Positions 1 to 7,436 of a DNA stretch of 64,000 nt are shown here, in pieces (within the stretch, counting starts at the first letter, position 1; each line of letters starts with the position of its first letter). Made by a program: the position numbers and the translations under genes. Below the pieces are notes generated by a model. The model was not told the origin of the DNA and made no database searches. It saw only the letters and a program-made list of their open reading frames with translations. Source of the stretch: CBDATW01 sp965200605 (GTDB lineage: Bacteria; Bacillota_I; Bacilli_A; CBDATW01); NCBI GenBank assembly GCA_965200605.1, contig CBDATW010000002.1:1-64000 (forward strand), read 5' to 3'.

Positions 1-584
1 TTATTGAACCTTTTGAATTATTAGATTTAAAAATTAAAAAATTAAAAAATGATCTAAATAATATTTTGTTGAAACAAAATACTTTGGGTTCAAAATTAAT
101 GAAAAGCATATGTATATTTAATAAAGGAAAGATTTTGAAAAGCGCAGAATTTGTTGAATCAGGAATTGGTTTTATAGATATAAAATCAATGAATACAAAA
201 ACATTTTCAAAATATGTTGATTCAAGTACTTATGAAATTAATACTAATTTTGGCGATGTATTGTTATGTTTGGATGGAAGCCCAGGAAGATTGGCGATTG
301 ATTTGCAAGGATTTAATGGTTATGCATATAATATAAAATCCGATACTATTCATAATGGAATTATTTATTCATCATTAATGAAAGCTGAAAATCAAAAAAT
401 AATTCATTTAAATTCACATGGAACTACTATAAAGCATGCATCAAATGCTAAAAATGAAATCAAAATTTATGATTTTCAAAATCCTGATATTATAAAATTA
501 TATTTCAAACTTTTATTGCAAATTTTAAAAATTGAAAAAAATATTTATATACTTAAATCAAAAGTTTTAGGGTTTTTGATTTAA
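1..584 (+). CDS. hsdS: Type I restriction-modification specificity subunit HsdS, 3' part
   Basis: The open frame enters from the left edge, so the real start lies outside the window. The first codons (IEPFELLDLKIKKLKNDL) match the central conserved helix that separates the two target-recognition domains of HsdS. What follows is the second recognition domain, with features typical of the family such as GDVLLCLDGSPGR and GTTIKHAS, and then the closing coiled helix (LLQILKIEKNIYILKSKV). HsdS gives the HsdM/HsdR complex its DNA target. No hsdM or hsdR is visible here. The gene ends tail-to-tail with, and 32 bp inside, another hsdS copy on the other strand. The family call is firm; whether this copy is the expressed one cannot be told. 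Confidence 0.85.
   Translation, partial: IEPFELLDLKIKKLKNDLNNILLKQNTLGSKLMKSICIFNKGKILKSAEFVESGIGFIDIKSMNTKTFSKYVDSSTYEINTNFGDVLLCLDGSPGRLAIDLQGFNGYAYNIKSDTIHNGIIYSSLMKAENQKIIHLNSHGTTIKHASNAKNEIKIYDFQNPDIIKLYFKLLLQILKIEKNIYILKSKVLGFLI
553..584. repeat. Inverted repeat joining two hsdS 3' ends
   Basis: TTAAATCAAAA at the left pairs perfectly with TTTTGATTTAA at the right. Each arm encodes the end of one hsdS gene, so the two coding regions overlap by 32 bp in opposite directions. It may work as a bidirectional terminator, although no long T-run follows. Confidence 0.7.
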
Positions 585-1481
585 TATTAGAAATTTTTTT
601 ATTTAGAAAATTTAATTTTTCAATAAGCTTATAAATATTAGCAAGTTGCTTCTCATATATTGTATCATATTGTTTTATATTTTTGACTTGTCCAAGTTTC
701 AAATATTTTATAACAGAGCCTGCAGATTGTATTCTAAGTTTTTCTATTGCTTTTGAAATTGAATAATATGATGTAAAAAAATTGCTTTTAGGTTTTATAA
801 TATACACTCTTTGATATGCATCAAACTTTCCATTAATTCATCATACATATAAATGTGCATTGCCAGAAAGTAAAATATACTGCCCTTCATATTTTCAATT
901 ATTACAAATTTTGATTTTTTCTGAACAACTAAAAAATGGGAATTTGCCATCAATATCTACAACATTATTATTACTCTTACCAGTTTTAATATGCATTTTA
1001 ATATTATGATTAGTTTTTGATATCTCTATTTTGTTAATTATATTTGTATGATTTTTTATTAAAATATTAATTTTATTTTGTAATGTTTCCAATGGTTCAA
1101 TAATATCTATTATTTGTTTTTGAATAATTAATGATGGAGGATTATGTTTTTTTATTCAATCAAAAGAGCTCAATCTTAAAGATTTAACTGTAGATCCTAC
1201 AGAATATCTATTAAATACTTTTCAATTTTTTATCAGAAAATAATATAAATACTTAGTATGAAATTTATTCGAGTTCAAAGCATATGCTCTTTGATGTAAA
1301 TTGAATTTATTATTTACATATTTTGGAATAAAAATACCTTCACCTGGCACAATTACATATTCTCCACTCAATATATATGTATTTGACCTTTTAACAATTG
1401 ATGACCTATCAAAAAAAAGATATAGACCGTTTTTTTCGCATCTTCAGAATTAGATTTACCGGTATGTATGTTAAGTGCCAT
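553..1481 (-). pseudogene. hsdS: HsdS specificity subunit, frameshifted near its 5' end
   Basis: Read with UGA as Trp, the minus strand gives two recognition domains around a central helix. The first contains GLYLFFDRSS and GEGIFIPKY, the helix contains IIDIIEPLETLQNKI, and the second contains GKFPFFSCSE and GQYILLSGNAHLYVWW, followed by a C-terminal coiled helix. The N-terminus (MALNIHTGKSNSEDAKK) lies in another frame. The switch falls in a run of seven A at plus 1430-1436, where eight (or five) would restore the frame. No ribosome binding site precedes the ATG at 1481, as expected of a silent cassette. It could be a phase-variable or donor copy, or a sequencing error. Identification as HsdS is secure; its expression state is inferred. 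Confidence 0.8.
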
Positions 1482-1507
1482 TATTGCACATTGAACATGG
1501 GGATATA

Positions 1508-1681
1508 ATGAAAATGTATAAAAAGTTAATATGAAAAACTAATCAAAGATTTAAATTTGTATCTAAAATACCAAAGTAAGCTTTTAAATTTAGGCTAAAA
1601 GGGCACAACAAGAAATTTCAAAAGCATATTGATTCAAAAAAAATAATAAAACAAGTAATGAAATTACTTGCTAAAAAATAA
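1508..1681 (+). other. Possible remnant of a small basic protein
   Basis: One frame reads 23 codons from ATG 1508, a TAA at 1577-1579, then 33 further codons rich in Lys that end at TAA 1681 (ending KQVMKLLAKK). It could be the tail of a decayed gene. Codons 5' of 1508 make no sense and there is no family match I recognise. A hairpin with arms AAGTAAT and ATTACTT (about 1655-1671) lies in its 3' end. The rest of 1482-1719 shows nothing further. Confidence 0.2.
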
Positions 1682-1719
1682 TATTAAAAATATCTAAACA
1701 TAAAAGCTGCTTTTTATAT

Positions 1720-2067
1720 TTATTTTATTTTTGGAGATCCATCAGTTAAAACAATTGATAAGTAAATTGCTCCTATTGCACCAACAGTATAAGGTCCACA
1801 TATTAATATTAGTCCATATTCTCAACCAACATTATTTCCAAAAAGCCCCAATCCAAATCCAATAATAGCAATTGTTGTTATTAGCATCATAAGTGATACC
1901 CAAATCATTGTATATTTTTTCTTTTTAGTTCAACTAATTCTAAATCCACATGATCTAATTCAACAAACTATTCCATATATAAATATTGTTTCTATTATTA
2001 GTAATGGAATAAACATTAGTGATGCTAAAACTGCTGCTAGTAGAATTGATCCTTGATTATAAATCAT
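1720..2067 (-). CDS. Small membrane protein of a local paralogous array (copy A)
   Basis: 115 residues with about three membrane segments (roughly 8-34, 54-74 and 84-107). Between the first two lies a basic block, RSCGFRISWTKKKK, shared by all copies. The C-terminus (GAIGAIYLSIVLTDGSPKIK) is almost identical to copies B, C and D. This copy lacks the extra N-terminal segment of the 151-152 residue copies. There is no signal peptide or lipobox. The ATG follows GAGG with suitable spacing. Function is unknown; the family resembles nothing I can name. The shared promoter and tandem layout point to recent local duplication. Confidence 0.75.
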
Positions 2068-2086
2068 TTTAATTACCTCAATAATA

Positions 2087-2120
2087 ATTATATAGCAAAA
2101 TATCACTATATTAAAAAAAA
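2087..2120 (-). promoter_or_regulatory. Promoter of copy A, with T8 tract at -35
   Basis: On the minus strand TGCTATATAAT forms an extended -10, with TATAAT at plus 2087-2092. A 17-base spacer leads to TTTAAT, which merges into a run of eight T (plus 2113-2120). The same block precedes copies B, C and D. Confidence 0.65.
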
Positions 2121-2239
2121 CATAAATTTTTAGAATAAATGTTTATTTAATAAAAAAGATTTTAATTACTAAAAAAAATTAAATATTATAATTAAAAAAT
2201 AATATTAAAAATATTTATACATAAAAAAGATTTTCTTAT

Positions 2240-2696
2240 TTATTTTATCTTTTGATTTCCATCAGTTAAAACAATTGATAAGTAAATTGCTCCTATTGCC
2301 CCAATGATATAAGGTGCATATACTGGTATTCAATCATTATCTGTAATAATATTAATTCCAATAATAGGACCACCCCATGCCAGGGGCAATAATAGTAAAT
2401 GTTGTAGTTAATACAATAAATGGTATTCAAATAATTGCACGTTTTTTCTTTTTAGTTCAACTAATTTTAAATCTACAAGATCTAAGCAAAGCAACTGCTG
2501 CATATATAAGTAGTGTTTCTATTATTAACAATAGAATAAATAGTAGTGTTGATACAAGTATTACAAATGGTATTGATGGTGCAACATGCATAAAATAAAC
2601 TATTAGATACAAAGATCAACCTGGCAGCATCACAACTGGAATCAATAATAGTAATATTAGAAATGATACTATTAGCATTGATGATGAATAATTCAT
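2240..2696 (-). pseudogene. Small membrane protein paralogue (copy B), frameshifted
   Basis: The N-terminal frame (start MNYSSSMLIVSFLILL) carries the family motif RSCRFKISWTKKKK, then runs to a premature TAA within IIAPGMGWSYYWN. The conserved C-terminus (YAPYIIGAIGAIYLSIVLTD) continues in the neighbouring frame. Removing one C from the four-C run (GGGG at about plus 2383-2386) restores a product of about 151 residues like copy C. The ATG has AAGAAGG upstream. Its promoter has the longest poly-T tract of the set. This could be real decay, phase variation or a base-calling error. Confidence 0.65.
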
Positions 2697-2728
2697 AATA
2701 AACCTTCTTTATAATTATTGTATATATT

Positions 2729-2766
2729 ATATAGCAAAATATCACTATATTAAAAAAAAAAAAAAA
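2729..2766 (-). promoter_or_regulatory. Promoter of copy B, with T15 tract
   Basis: The same minus-strand block as copy A (AATATAGTGATATTTTGC followed by TATATAAT) is preceded by 15 consecutive T (plus 2752-2766), against 7-8 in the other copies. Confidence 0.6.
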
Positions 2767-2810
2767 CATAAATTTAGGCTAATTAAAAACATAAAAGTTT
2801 TTTTTCTTAT

Positions 2811-3266
2811 TTATTTTATTTTTGGATTGCCATCAGTTAAAACAACTGATAAGTAAATTGCTCCTATTGCTCCAATGATATAAGGTCCATATGTTCACAT
2901 TCACTTATCATCTAAAACAGGATGGATTTTAGAAAATAAACCACTAGTTCCAAGCCCGATAATAATAAATGTTGCTGTTAGTACAATAAGTGGCACTTGC
3001 ATCATTGTGTTTTCTTTCTTTTCAGTTCAACTAACTTTAAAGCTACATGATCTAATCAAAACAACTATTTGATATATAAGTAATGTTTCTATTGCTAACA
3101 ATATAATAAATAGTAGTTTTACTATAATTATTGCTGTAAGAACTGATGTTTTAGTATTTACAAATGTATCTGCTACATACAAAAATACATTTGGTGATAT
3201 TAGAAACAGAATTAATAGTAATACTATTAGAAATATCACTACTAACATTGATGCTGAATAAATCAC
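2811..3266 (-). CDS. Small membrane protein of the paralogous array (copy C)
   Basis: 151 residues with four predicted membrane segments (about 5-33, 43-70, 88-110 and 124-144). The family block RSCSFKVSWTEKK lies between the second and third, and the C-terminal signature YGPYIIGAIGAIYLSVVL ends in TDGNPKIK. I chose the GTG start at 3266 because AAAGGAG sits seven bases upstream and the protein then aligns with copy B. No function is known. It is intact and looks the best template for the family. Confidence 0.8.
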
Positions 3267-3284
3267 AACAAACTCCTTTATAAT

Positions 3285-3318
3285 TATTATATAGCAAAAT
3301 ATTTTTATATTAAAAAAA
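3285..3318 (-). promoter_or_regulatory. Promoter of copy C, with T7 tract
   Basis: On the minus strand a T7 tract and TTTTGCTATATAAT repeat the arrangement seen at copies A, B and D. The middle of the block (AATATAAAAATA) differs from the others. Confidence 0.6.
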
Positions 3319-3345
3319 TCAAAATCATAATTAAGAAATAATATT

Positions 3346-3372
3346 AAAAACAGCTAAAAAATAGCTGTTTTT
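3346..3372 (+). terminator. Hairpin terminator ahead of the 67-residue gene
   Basis: AAAAACAGCT, a short A-rich loop, then AGCTGTTTTT. It lies just upstream of the promoter TATAAT at 3383-3388. Confidence 0.55.
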
Positions 3373-3416
3373 ATCAATATGATATAATAAATTAAATATT
3401 TAAAAGGAGATTAATA

Positions 3417-3620
3417 ATGTCAAAACTTTATATATTAGATAAAGAAGAGAAAGATAACTCACTTCATATGGTTCATGAATATGGGGCAGAAAGAAAATGC
3501 CTTCCAATGCAAGTTAACTGATATAATTTCCATGCCATAGATCACAAATCAGCAATTAAAAGTGTTCAAGATAAATTTCAACGTTGAGAAATAAAAGCTT
3601 GCCTAAAATGCATGAAATAA
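3417..3620 (+). CDS. Hypothetical 67-residue soluble protein
   Basis: ATG 3417 follows AAAAGGAG at a good distance, and a TATAAT box lies at 3383-3388. The product is charged, has no membrane segment, reads two UGA codons as Trp, and ends in a CLKC motif with an earlier Cys (RKCLP). This could be a metal site or chance. It is the only plus-strand gene inside the minus-strand membrane array. I do not recognise the family. Confidence 0.65.
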
Positions 3621-3646
3621 TATTATAATTAAACAATAGTTAAAAA

Positions 3647-4105
3647 CTACTTTTTAATTTTTGGATTTCCATTAGTTAAAACAATTGCTAAATAAATTAC
3701 ACCTAATAGACCAATGATATAAGACCCATAGAATAATTGAATTAGATAAGACCCATAAGGACTATTAAGAACAATATAAAATCCAAGTGCTATCATAGCA
3801 AACATTACTATTGATATCATAAGTGGCATTCAAACCATTGCGCGCTTTTTGTTTTTGGTTCAACTAACTCTAAATTCACATTTTCTAATTAAAGCAACTA
3901 TTACATATATAAGTGCAAAATCTATTATTAGATGCAAAGTATGTAATCACATTAATTCCATTGTTGTTTGTAGCCATGATGTCTCACCTCGATAAACTCC
4001 CATTGCAGAAAAAGTTCATGTTCATGTAAACCAAATTGTTATAACAAATCTTATTTTTATTATTGTAAATAGTATTATTAGAATTTTAAATATGCTATAA
4101 ATCAT
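3647..4105 (-). CDS. Small membrane protein of the paralogous array (copy D, most diverged)
   Basis: 152 residues (start MIYSIFKILIILF). The family block appears as IRKCEFRVSWTKNKKRA, and the C-terminus as YIIGLLGVIYLAIVLTNGNPKIKK. There are about four membrane segments, with a Trp-rich stretch (WFTWTWTF) after the first. AAAGGAG precedes the ATG. It is clearly homologous to copies A-C but the most divergent, which suggests an older duplication. Function is unknown. Confidence 0.78.
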
Positions 4106-4121
4106 TACAGGTCTCCTTTAA

Positions 4122-4160
4122 TAAATATTATATAGCAAAAACATTACTATACTAAAAAAA
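4122..4160 (-). promoter_or_regulatory. Promoter of copy D, with T7 tract
   Basis: On the minus strand a T7 tract, AGTATAGTAATGTTTTTGC and TATATAAT correspond base for base to the block at copies A and B, with a few substitutions. Confidence 0.6.
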
Positions 4161-4284
4161 GGTCATAAATTTAAGCTAAATATTTATTAATAGATACTAT
4201 TTTATTAATTAATTTTAATAAGTATTTACATTATGATAATAAGTGTTATAATGTTTCAAGAAAAAATTTTAAGGAGATTATTAA

Positions 4285-4935
4285 ATGAATATTGAAACAG
4301 TATATATCATTATTGGTATAGCCGGCGGACTGCTAGGTATTTTTATGCTTATTGCCCTAATAATGGCACCAAAATCAATACCTAATGGTAAAGATTTTGC
4401 TTTGGAATACCATAGAGTAGCTGGTAATGATATCACCGATGTCAAAGGAGCATACTTCTTTTACTTTGCATTTTGACCAATTACCAGAGATAACAAACAA
4501 GTTTTACCAATGTTTAATGCTTGATGAAAAAGATATTGATTCCTGCTAGGAACCCTACATTGAGTAGCATTGGCAGATGCAAAGAAAAAGGGAAGAAATG
4601 GAGAATTTTTTGTTTTAGCTTTCTTTAGATTCATTGCTCGATTAACAACAATTGCTGCTTTAGTTGCATTTGGTCTGGGAATTAAAGAATCAAATATGCT
4701 TCACATTTTATTTGGTTCATCACTGGTGGTGGCTACTTTTGGCCTAATGGCCTACCCTTCATATATTCTAGTTACAAGAGCAATACCAATAATTAAAGAA
4801 ACAAAGTATGATCAAAAGGATAGAAACATCTTAGTTACATTTGTTAAATGATACTTTGTAGTTTCAATAATTGCCCTAATTGCTGAAATTGCTGAATTTA
4901 TTATTAGATTTCTAGAAAAACAAAATGACAATTAA
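4285..4935 (+). CDS. Hypothetical multi-pass membrane protein, 216 residues
   Basis: The frame reads through several UGA-Trp codons. Hydrophobic segments lie at about 8-30, 80-98, 112-133, 140-162 and 182-206, with a basic loop (ADAKKKGRNGE) between the second and third. There is no signal peptide or known motif. The ATG is preceded by AAGGAG. It stands between the paralogue array and the Fic gene. It differs in sequence from the array proteins, so I treat it as unrelated. Confidence 0.65.
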
Positions 4936-4971
4936 TAAAACATAGTAAAATATAACATTTTATAAACCATT

Positions 4972-5035
4972 AACACACACATTACACACATTTTTATAAA
5001 AAAACCTTTTTTGTGTGTAATATGTGTGTTATAAT
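4972..5035 (+). promoter_or_regulatory. Fic promoter with a 19-bp inverted repeat (likely operator)
   Basis: AACACACACATTACACACA (4972-4990) is repeated inverted at 5012-5030 with one mismatch. The right arm runs directly into TATAAT (5030-5035). A repressor bound here would block the promoter. The ATG at 5043 is only seven bases beyond the -10 box, so the mRNA is probably leaderless. Confidence 0.65.
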
Positions 5036-5042
5036 ATATTAT

Positions 5043-6257
5043 ATGAAAAAATTTAATTACAAAAAAATGATCTATGGTGAAAAAATAAGACCTGACAGAA
5101 ATGCTTATATTAATATTTTAAAAAGCTTTTATAAATCAGATCCCAAAGCACTAAATATTAAAAATAAAGATGATAAAGAATTTATTATTTTTAAATCTGC
5201 ATTAAAAAAATTGTTAAACGAATATAATTCAACATCTCAAAGATGTCTAGACTTACGTGATAGTTCACCAAGGTCTTATTTAAATAAATTTTTAATTTCA
5301 GAAATTAATTTTTCATTAAATATTGAAAATATTAATTCTACAAGAAGACTTGTTAAAGAAATTTTAAAACAAAAAAATCAAGAAAACCAAAAACAAAAAG
5401 GCAAAAAACTCACAGACGATGAAATAAGGCAAATAGTTGAAAATATGGATAGAGCATTTACTTATATTGGGAGTGAAAAAACAATTTCTCATGAAACTTT
5501 ATTTGCTTTATACACAATTATGACTTCCAATATTGATATGAAAGATCAAAACTTAGAACATGGCAATTTTTATCGCCATGATGGAGTGTCAATTGGTGGA
5601 GAACAAGCTTTAGATCATAGTAAGATCAATAGTAGAATGAGTGATTTAATAGAATTCATCAATAGTGATGAATTGAACGATAATCCAATTATAAAAGCTT
5701 TATGCATTCATTATATTTTTGAACATATTCATCCATATTTTGATTTTAATGGCAGAATGGGCAGAATGTTACATCTTTGAGTATTAAAAAATATTTCAAT
5801 GCAAGAATTTTGAAAAAACATATATTTAAGTGAATCAATTTTTGCTTACAGAGGTAAATTTTATGCTGCTTTTAAGAAAATGAATATTGCAAAAAAACTT
5901 AATATTGACCTTACAATATGAACAGCAGAGTTATTGGAGATATTTATTGATCACAATAAGGCTTATATTCAAATGAGGTATTTAGCTAAGGAATCCAAAA
6001 TTAAATTAAATCAAAAAACAAGACTTTTTATTATGGATATAATTATAAAAAATCAACAAAATCCAGGAATGTGGTTTTCTACAAGACATTTTAAAAAAAT
6101 CTATCCTGATTATTCAAATACCATTGCCGATAGAGTGATGAAAGAATTAAGAGAATCAGATTTATTTAATATCAGAGGCGGAATACCCAAAGAATATCAA
6201 TTAAAAATAAAATTACTAAAGAAAAGTAGCATTTATCTTTTGGATATCAACATTTAA
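5043..6257 (+). CDS. Fic-domain protein (putative AMP transferase) with C-terminal winged helix
   Basis: 404 residues. The Fic motif is HPYFDFNGRMGR at about 230-241: His for catalysis, Asn-Gly-Arg for ATP. An N-terminal SLNIEN at about 91-96 fits the [S/T]xxxE[G/N] inhibitory motif of class II Fic proteins, which sits in the same chain and blocks the ATP site. The C-terminal third (FSTRHFKKIYPDYS and onwards) looks like a winged helix and could bind the inverted repeat upstream. Three UGA-Trp codons follow the Fic motif. I chose ATG 5043 because earlier starts would fall inside the promoter. Known relatives transfer AMP to proteins; the target here is unknown. Confidence 0.82.
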
Positions 6258-6267
6258 ATTAAAAAAA

Positions 6268-6296
6268 TTGATAATTTTATCTTTATGTGGTATAAT
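6268..6296 (+). promoter_or_regulatory. Promoter of the Doc-like gene
   Basis: TTGATA (6268-6273), exactly 17 bases, then TATAAT (6291-6296): a near-consensus sigma-A type promoter that overlaps the palindrome at 6294-6329. Confidence 0.75.
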
Positions 6297-6329
6297 GTAA
6301 ATAATATTATAAATAATATTATTTACATT
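6294..6329. promoter_or_regulatory. Perfect 16-bp-arm palindrome, probable operator
   Basis: AATGTAAATAATATTA, loop TAAA, then its exact reverse complement. It covers the end of the -10 box and the start site, and ends just before the GGAGG of the next gene. This is typical of self-repressing toxin-antitoxin operons. As RNA it would also form a hairpin near the ribosome binding site. Confidence 0.7.
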
Positions 6330-6340
6330 ATGGAGGTTCT

Positions 6341-6916
6341 ATGCCAAATAATACATTTTATCTTGTTACCCAATTTGATGAAAAATATAATAAGAATATT
6401 TATTCAAAATATTTAAATTTAAATGATCAAGATAGATTTTATGTTTATTCAGTATTTGAATCCATAATAGACAACCAATTTATTAATGTTGATACTGTTA
6501 AGGTTTTAATTCAAAGAGCAGGCTTATTATCAAAAGAGCCATTAGAAGAAAAACCAGATAGTGTTGATCAAATTTTAAAATGCATCATAAGACAATTGGG
6601 TAATTACATATCTTACCAAAAAGATAATCCTGATTTTGAAATCAAAGGAAAATTGTCTTCGCTAAAAGTCATTGCTTTTATAGCTTTTAATTTAACTAAA
6701 GGACATTTTTTAGCAAATGGTAATAAAAGGATTGCATTTATTACTATGACTTATTTTCTTGATTTCTTCGGATATCACATCATTGATATAGAAAATTCAT
6801 GAGATGAAATATATGAAGAGTGAAAATTCATATCTGCAATTCCTGGAACAAAACATCAAAAAGGTATTGACAGAACATATGATTTAATGTTAGATATAAT
6901 AGTAGTAACAAAGTAG
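6341..6916 (+). CDS. Doc-like Fic-fold protein, candidate toxin
   Basis: 191 residues, with HFLANGNKR at 122-130 matching the HxFx(D/N)(A/G)NKR core of Doc toxins, which phosphorylate EF-Tu in the known phage P1 case. The following helix (IAFITMTYFLDFFGY) is also Doc-like. The N-terminal 100 residues are longer than in P1 Doc. It has its own promoter and palindrome and a GGAGG ribosome binding site, and is followed 18 bases later by a 43-codon gene. The fold is well supported; kinase versus AMP-transfer activity is not settled. Confidence 0.78.
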
Positions 6917-6934
6917 TAACAAAGGAGAATGAAA

Positions 6935-7066
6935 ATGAGCAAAAAAAATAAAAAATTAGTAATAGAAAAACAATTTAATTCTGTTTTTAATGCTAAAGAA
7001 AAAAATGATAACATTATGAACAATTCTCTTATAAAAAAAGTAATGGAAGAATTAGCTAAAACATAA
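6935..7066 (+). CDS. 43-residue protein, possible partner of the Doc-like protein
   Basis: A short open frame starts at ATG 6935, seven bases after AGGAG, and ends just before a terminator. It therefore shares a transcript with the Doc-like gene. It is Lys/Asn-rich and ends in a predicted helix (SLIKKVMEELAKT). I see no Phd or VbhA signature and no [S/T]xxxE[G/N] motif. Its position makes it a candidate antitoxin, in toxin-first order, but this is inference from context only. Confidence 0.5.
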   Translation: MSKKNKKLVIEKQFNSVFNAKEKNDNIMNNSLIKKVMEELAKT

Positions 7067-7073
7067 TATTCAT

Positions 7074-7100
7074 AAAAAAGAGCAATTTATAGCTCTTTTT
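7074..7100 (+). terminator. Terminator of the Doc-like operon
   Basis: AAAAAGAGC, loop, then GCTCTTTTT. Confidence 0.75.
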
Positions 7101-7300
7101 ACTTAGTTTAAATCATTTCTAGTAATAAAAAGATGTTTCTGCTAATATCCCAATAATGTTAGTGTTCATTCTGGTATTTTAATACTATAAGATGATATTA
7201 AACAGTAAGATCAAGTGTAAAAATTGCTAAAAGTAATAATAGTTGTAATAAATAATACAATACTTTTATAGTTATAAATATTATTAAACAATAAATAAAA
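7101..7300 (-). pseudogene. Likely decayed copy of the membrane-protein family
   Basis: No open gene lies between 7100 and 7436. On the minus strand one frame reads YKSIVLFITTIITF, then IPEWTLTLLGY, a stop, and a few more residues. This follows the spacing of the third and fourth membrane segments of copies A-D. At DNA level CCAATAATG near 7150 aligns with CCAATGATA in copies B-D. The match is weak and could be chance. Confidence 0.35.
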
Positions 7301-7368
7301 AAATAGTAATTTTATTAACAAAATATTATATAATTAATAAGTTATAAAATTAAAACACATTATGGATT

Positions 7369-7398
7369 CAATTTCCTTGTGCCTTATGGTGGAAATTG
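7369..7398 (+). promoter_or_regulatory. Hairpin in the rpsB leader
   Basis: CAATTTCC and GGAAATTG pair perfectly around a 14-base loop, about 40 bases before the rpsB start. Ribosomal protein S2 is known to regulate its own leader in other bacteria. That this hairpin does so is inferred. Confidence 0.4.
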
Positions 7399-7436
7399 TC
7401 AGAAGTAATGAAAGTAAAAACAAAAAAAGGAAAATT

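Noticed and set aside
1508..1681. Insertion sequence remnant
   Set aside because: No terminal inverted repeats, no target duplication and no transposase motif.
2377..2598. 73-codon plus-strand frame opposite copy B
   Set aside because: It is the antisense of a clear minus-strand family member, with no ribosome binding site and no continuation.
2482..2769. 95-codon minus-strand frame rich in Asn, Ser and Cys
   Set aside because: Out-of-frame shadow of copy B; the in-family sequence is in another frame.
4972..5030. Possible CRISPR-like or satellite repeat (CA-rich)
   Set aside because: Only two inverted arms, no spacers; the position over the promoter fits an operator better.
5013..5042. Earlier GTG/ATG starts for the Fic gene
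   Set aside because: They lie within the inverted repeat and the -10 box, so they would precede the likely transcription start.
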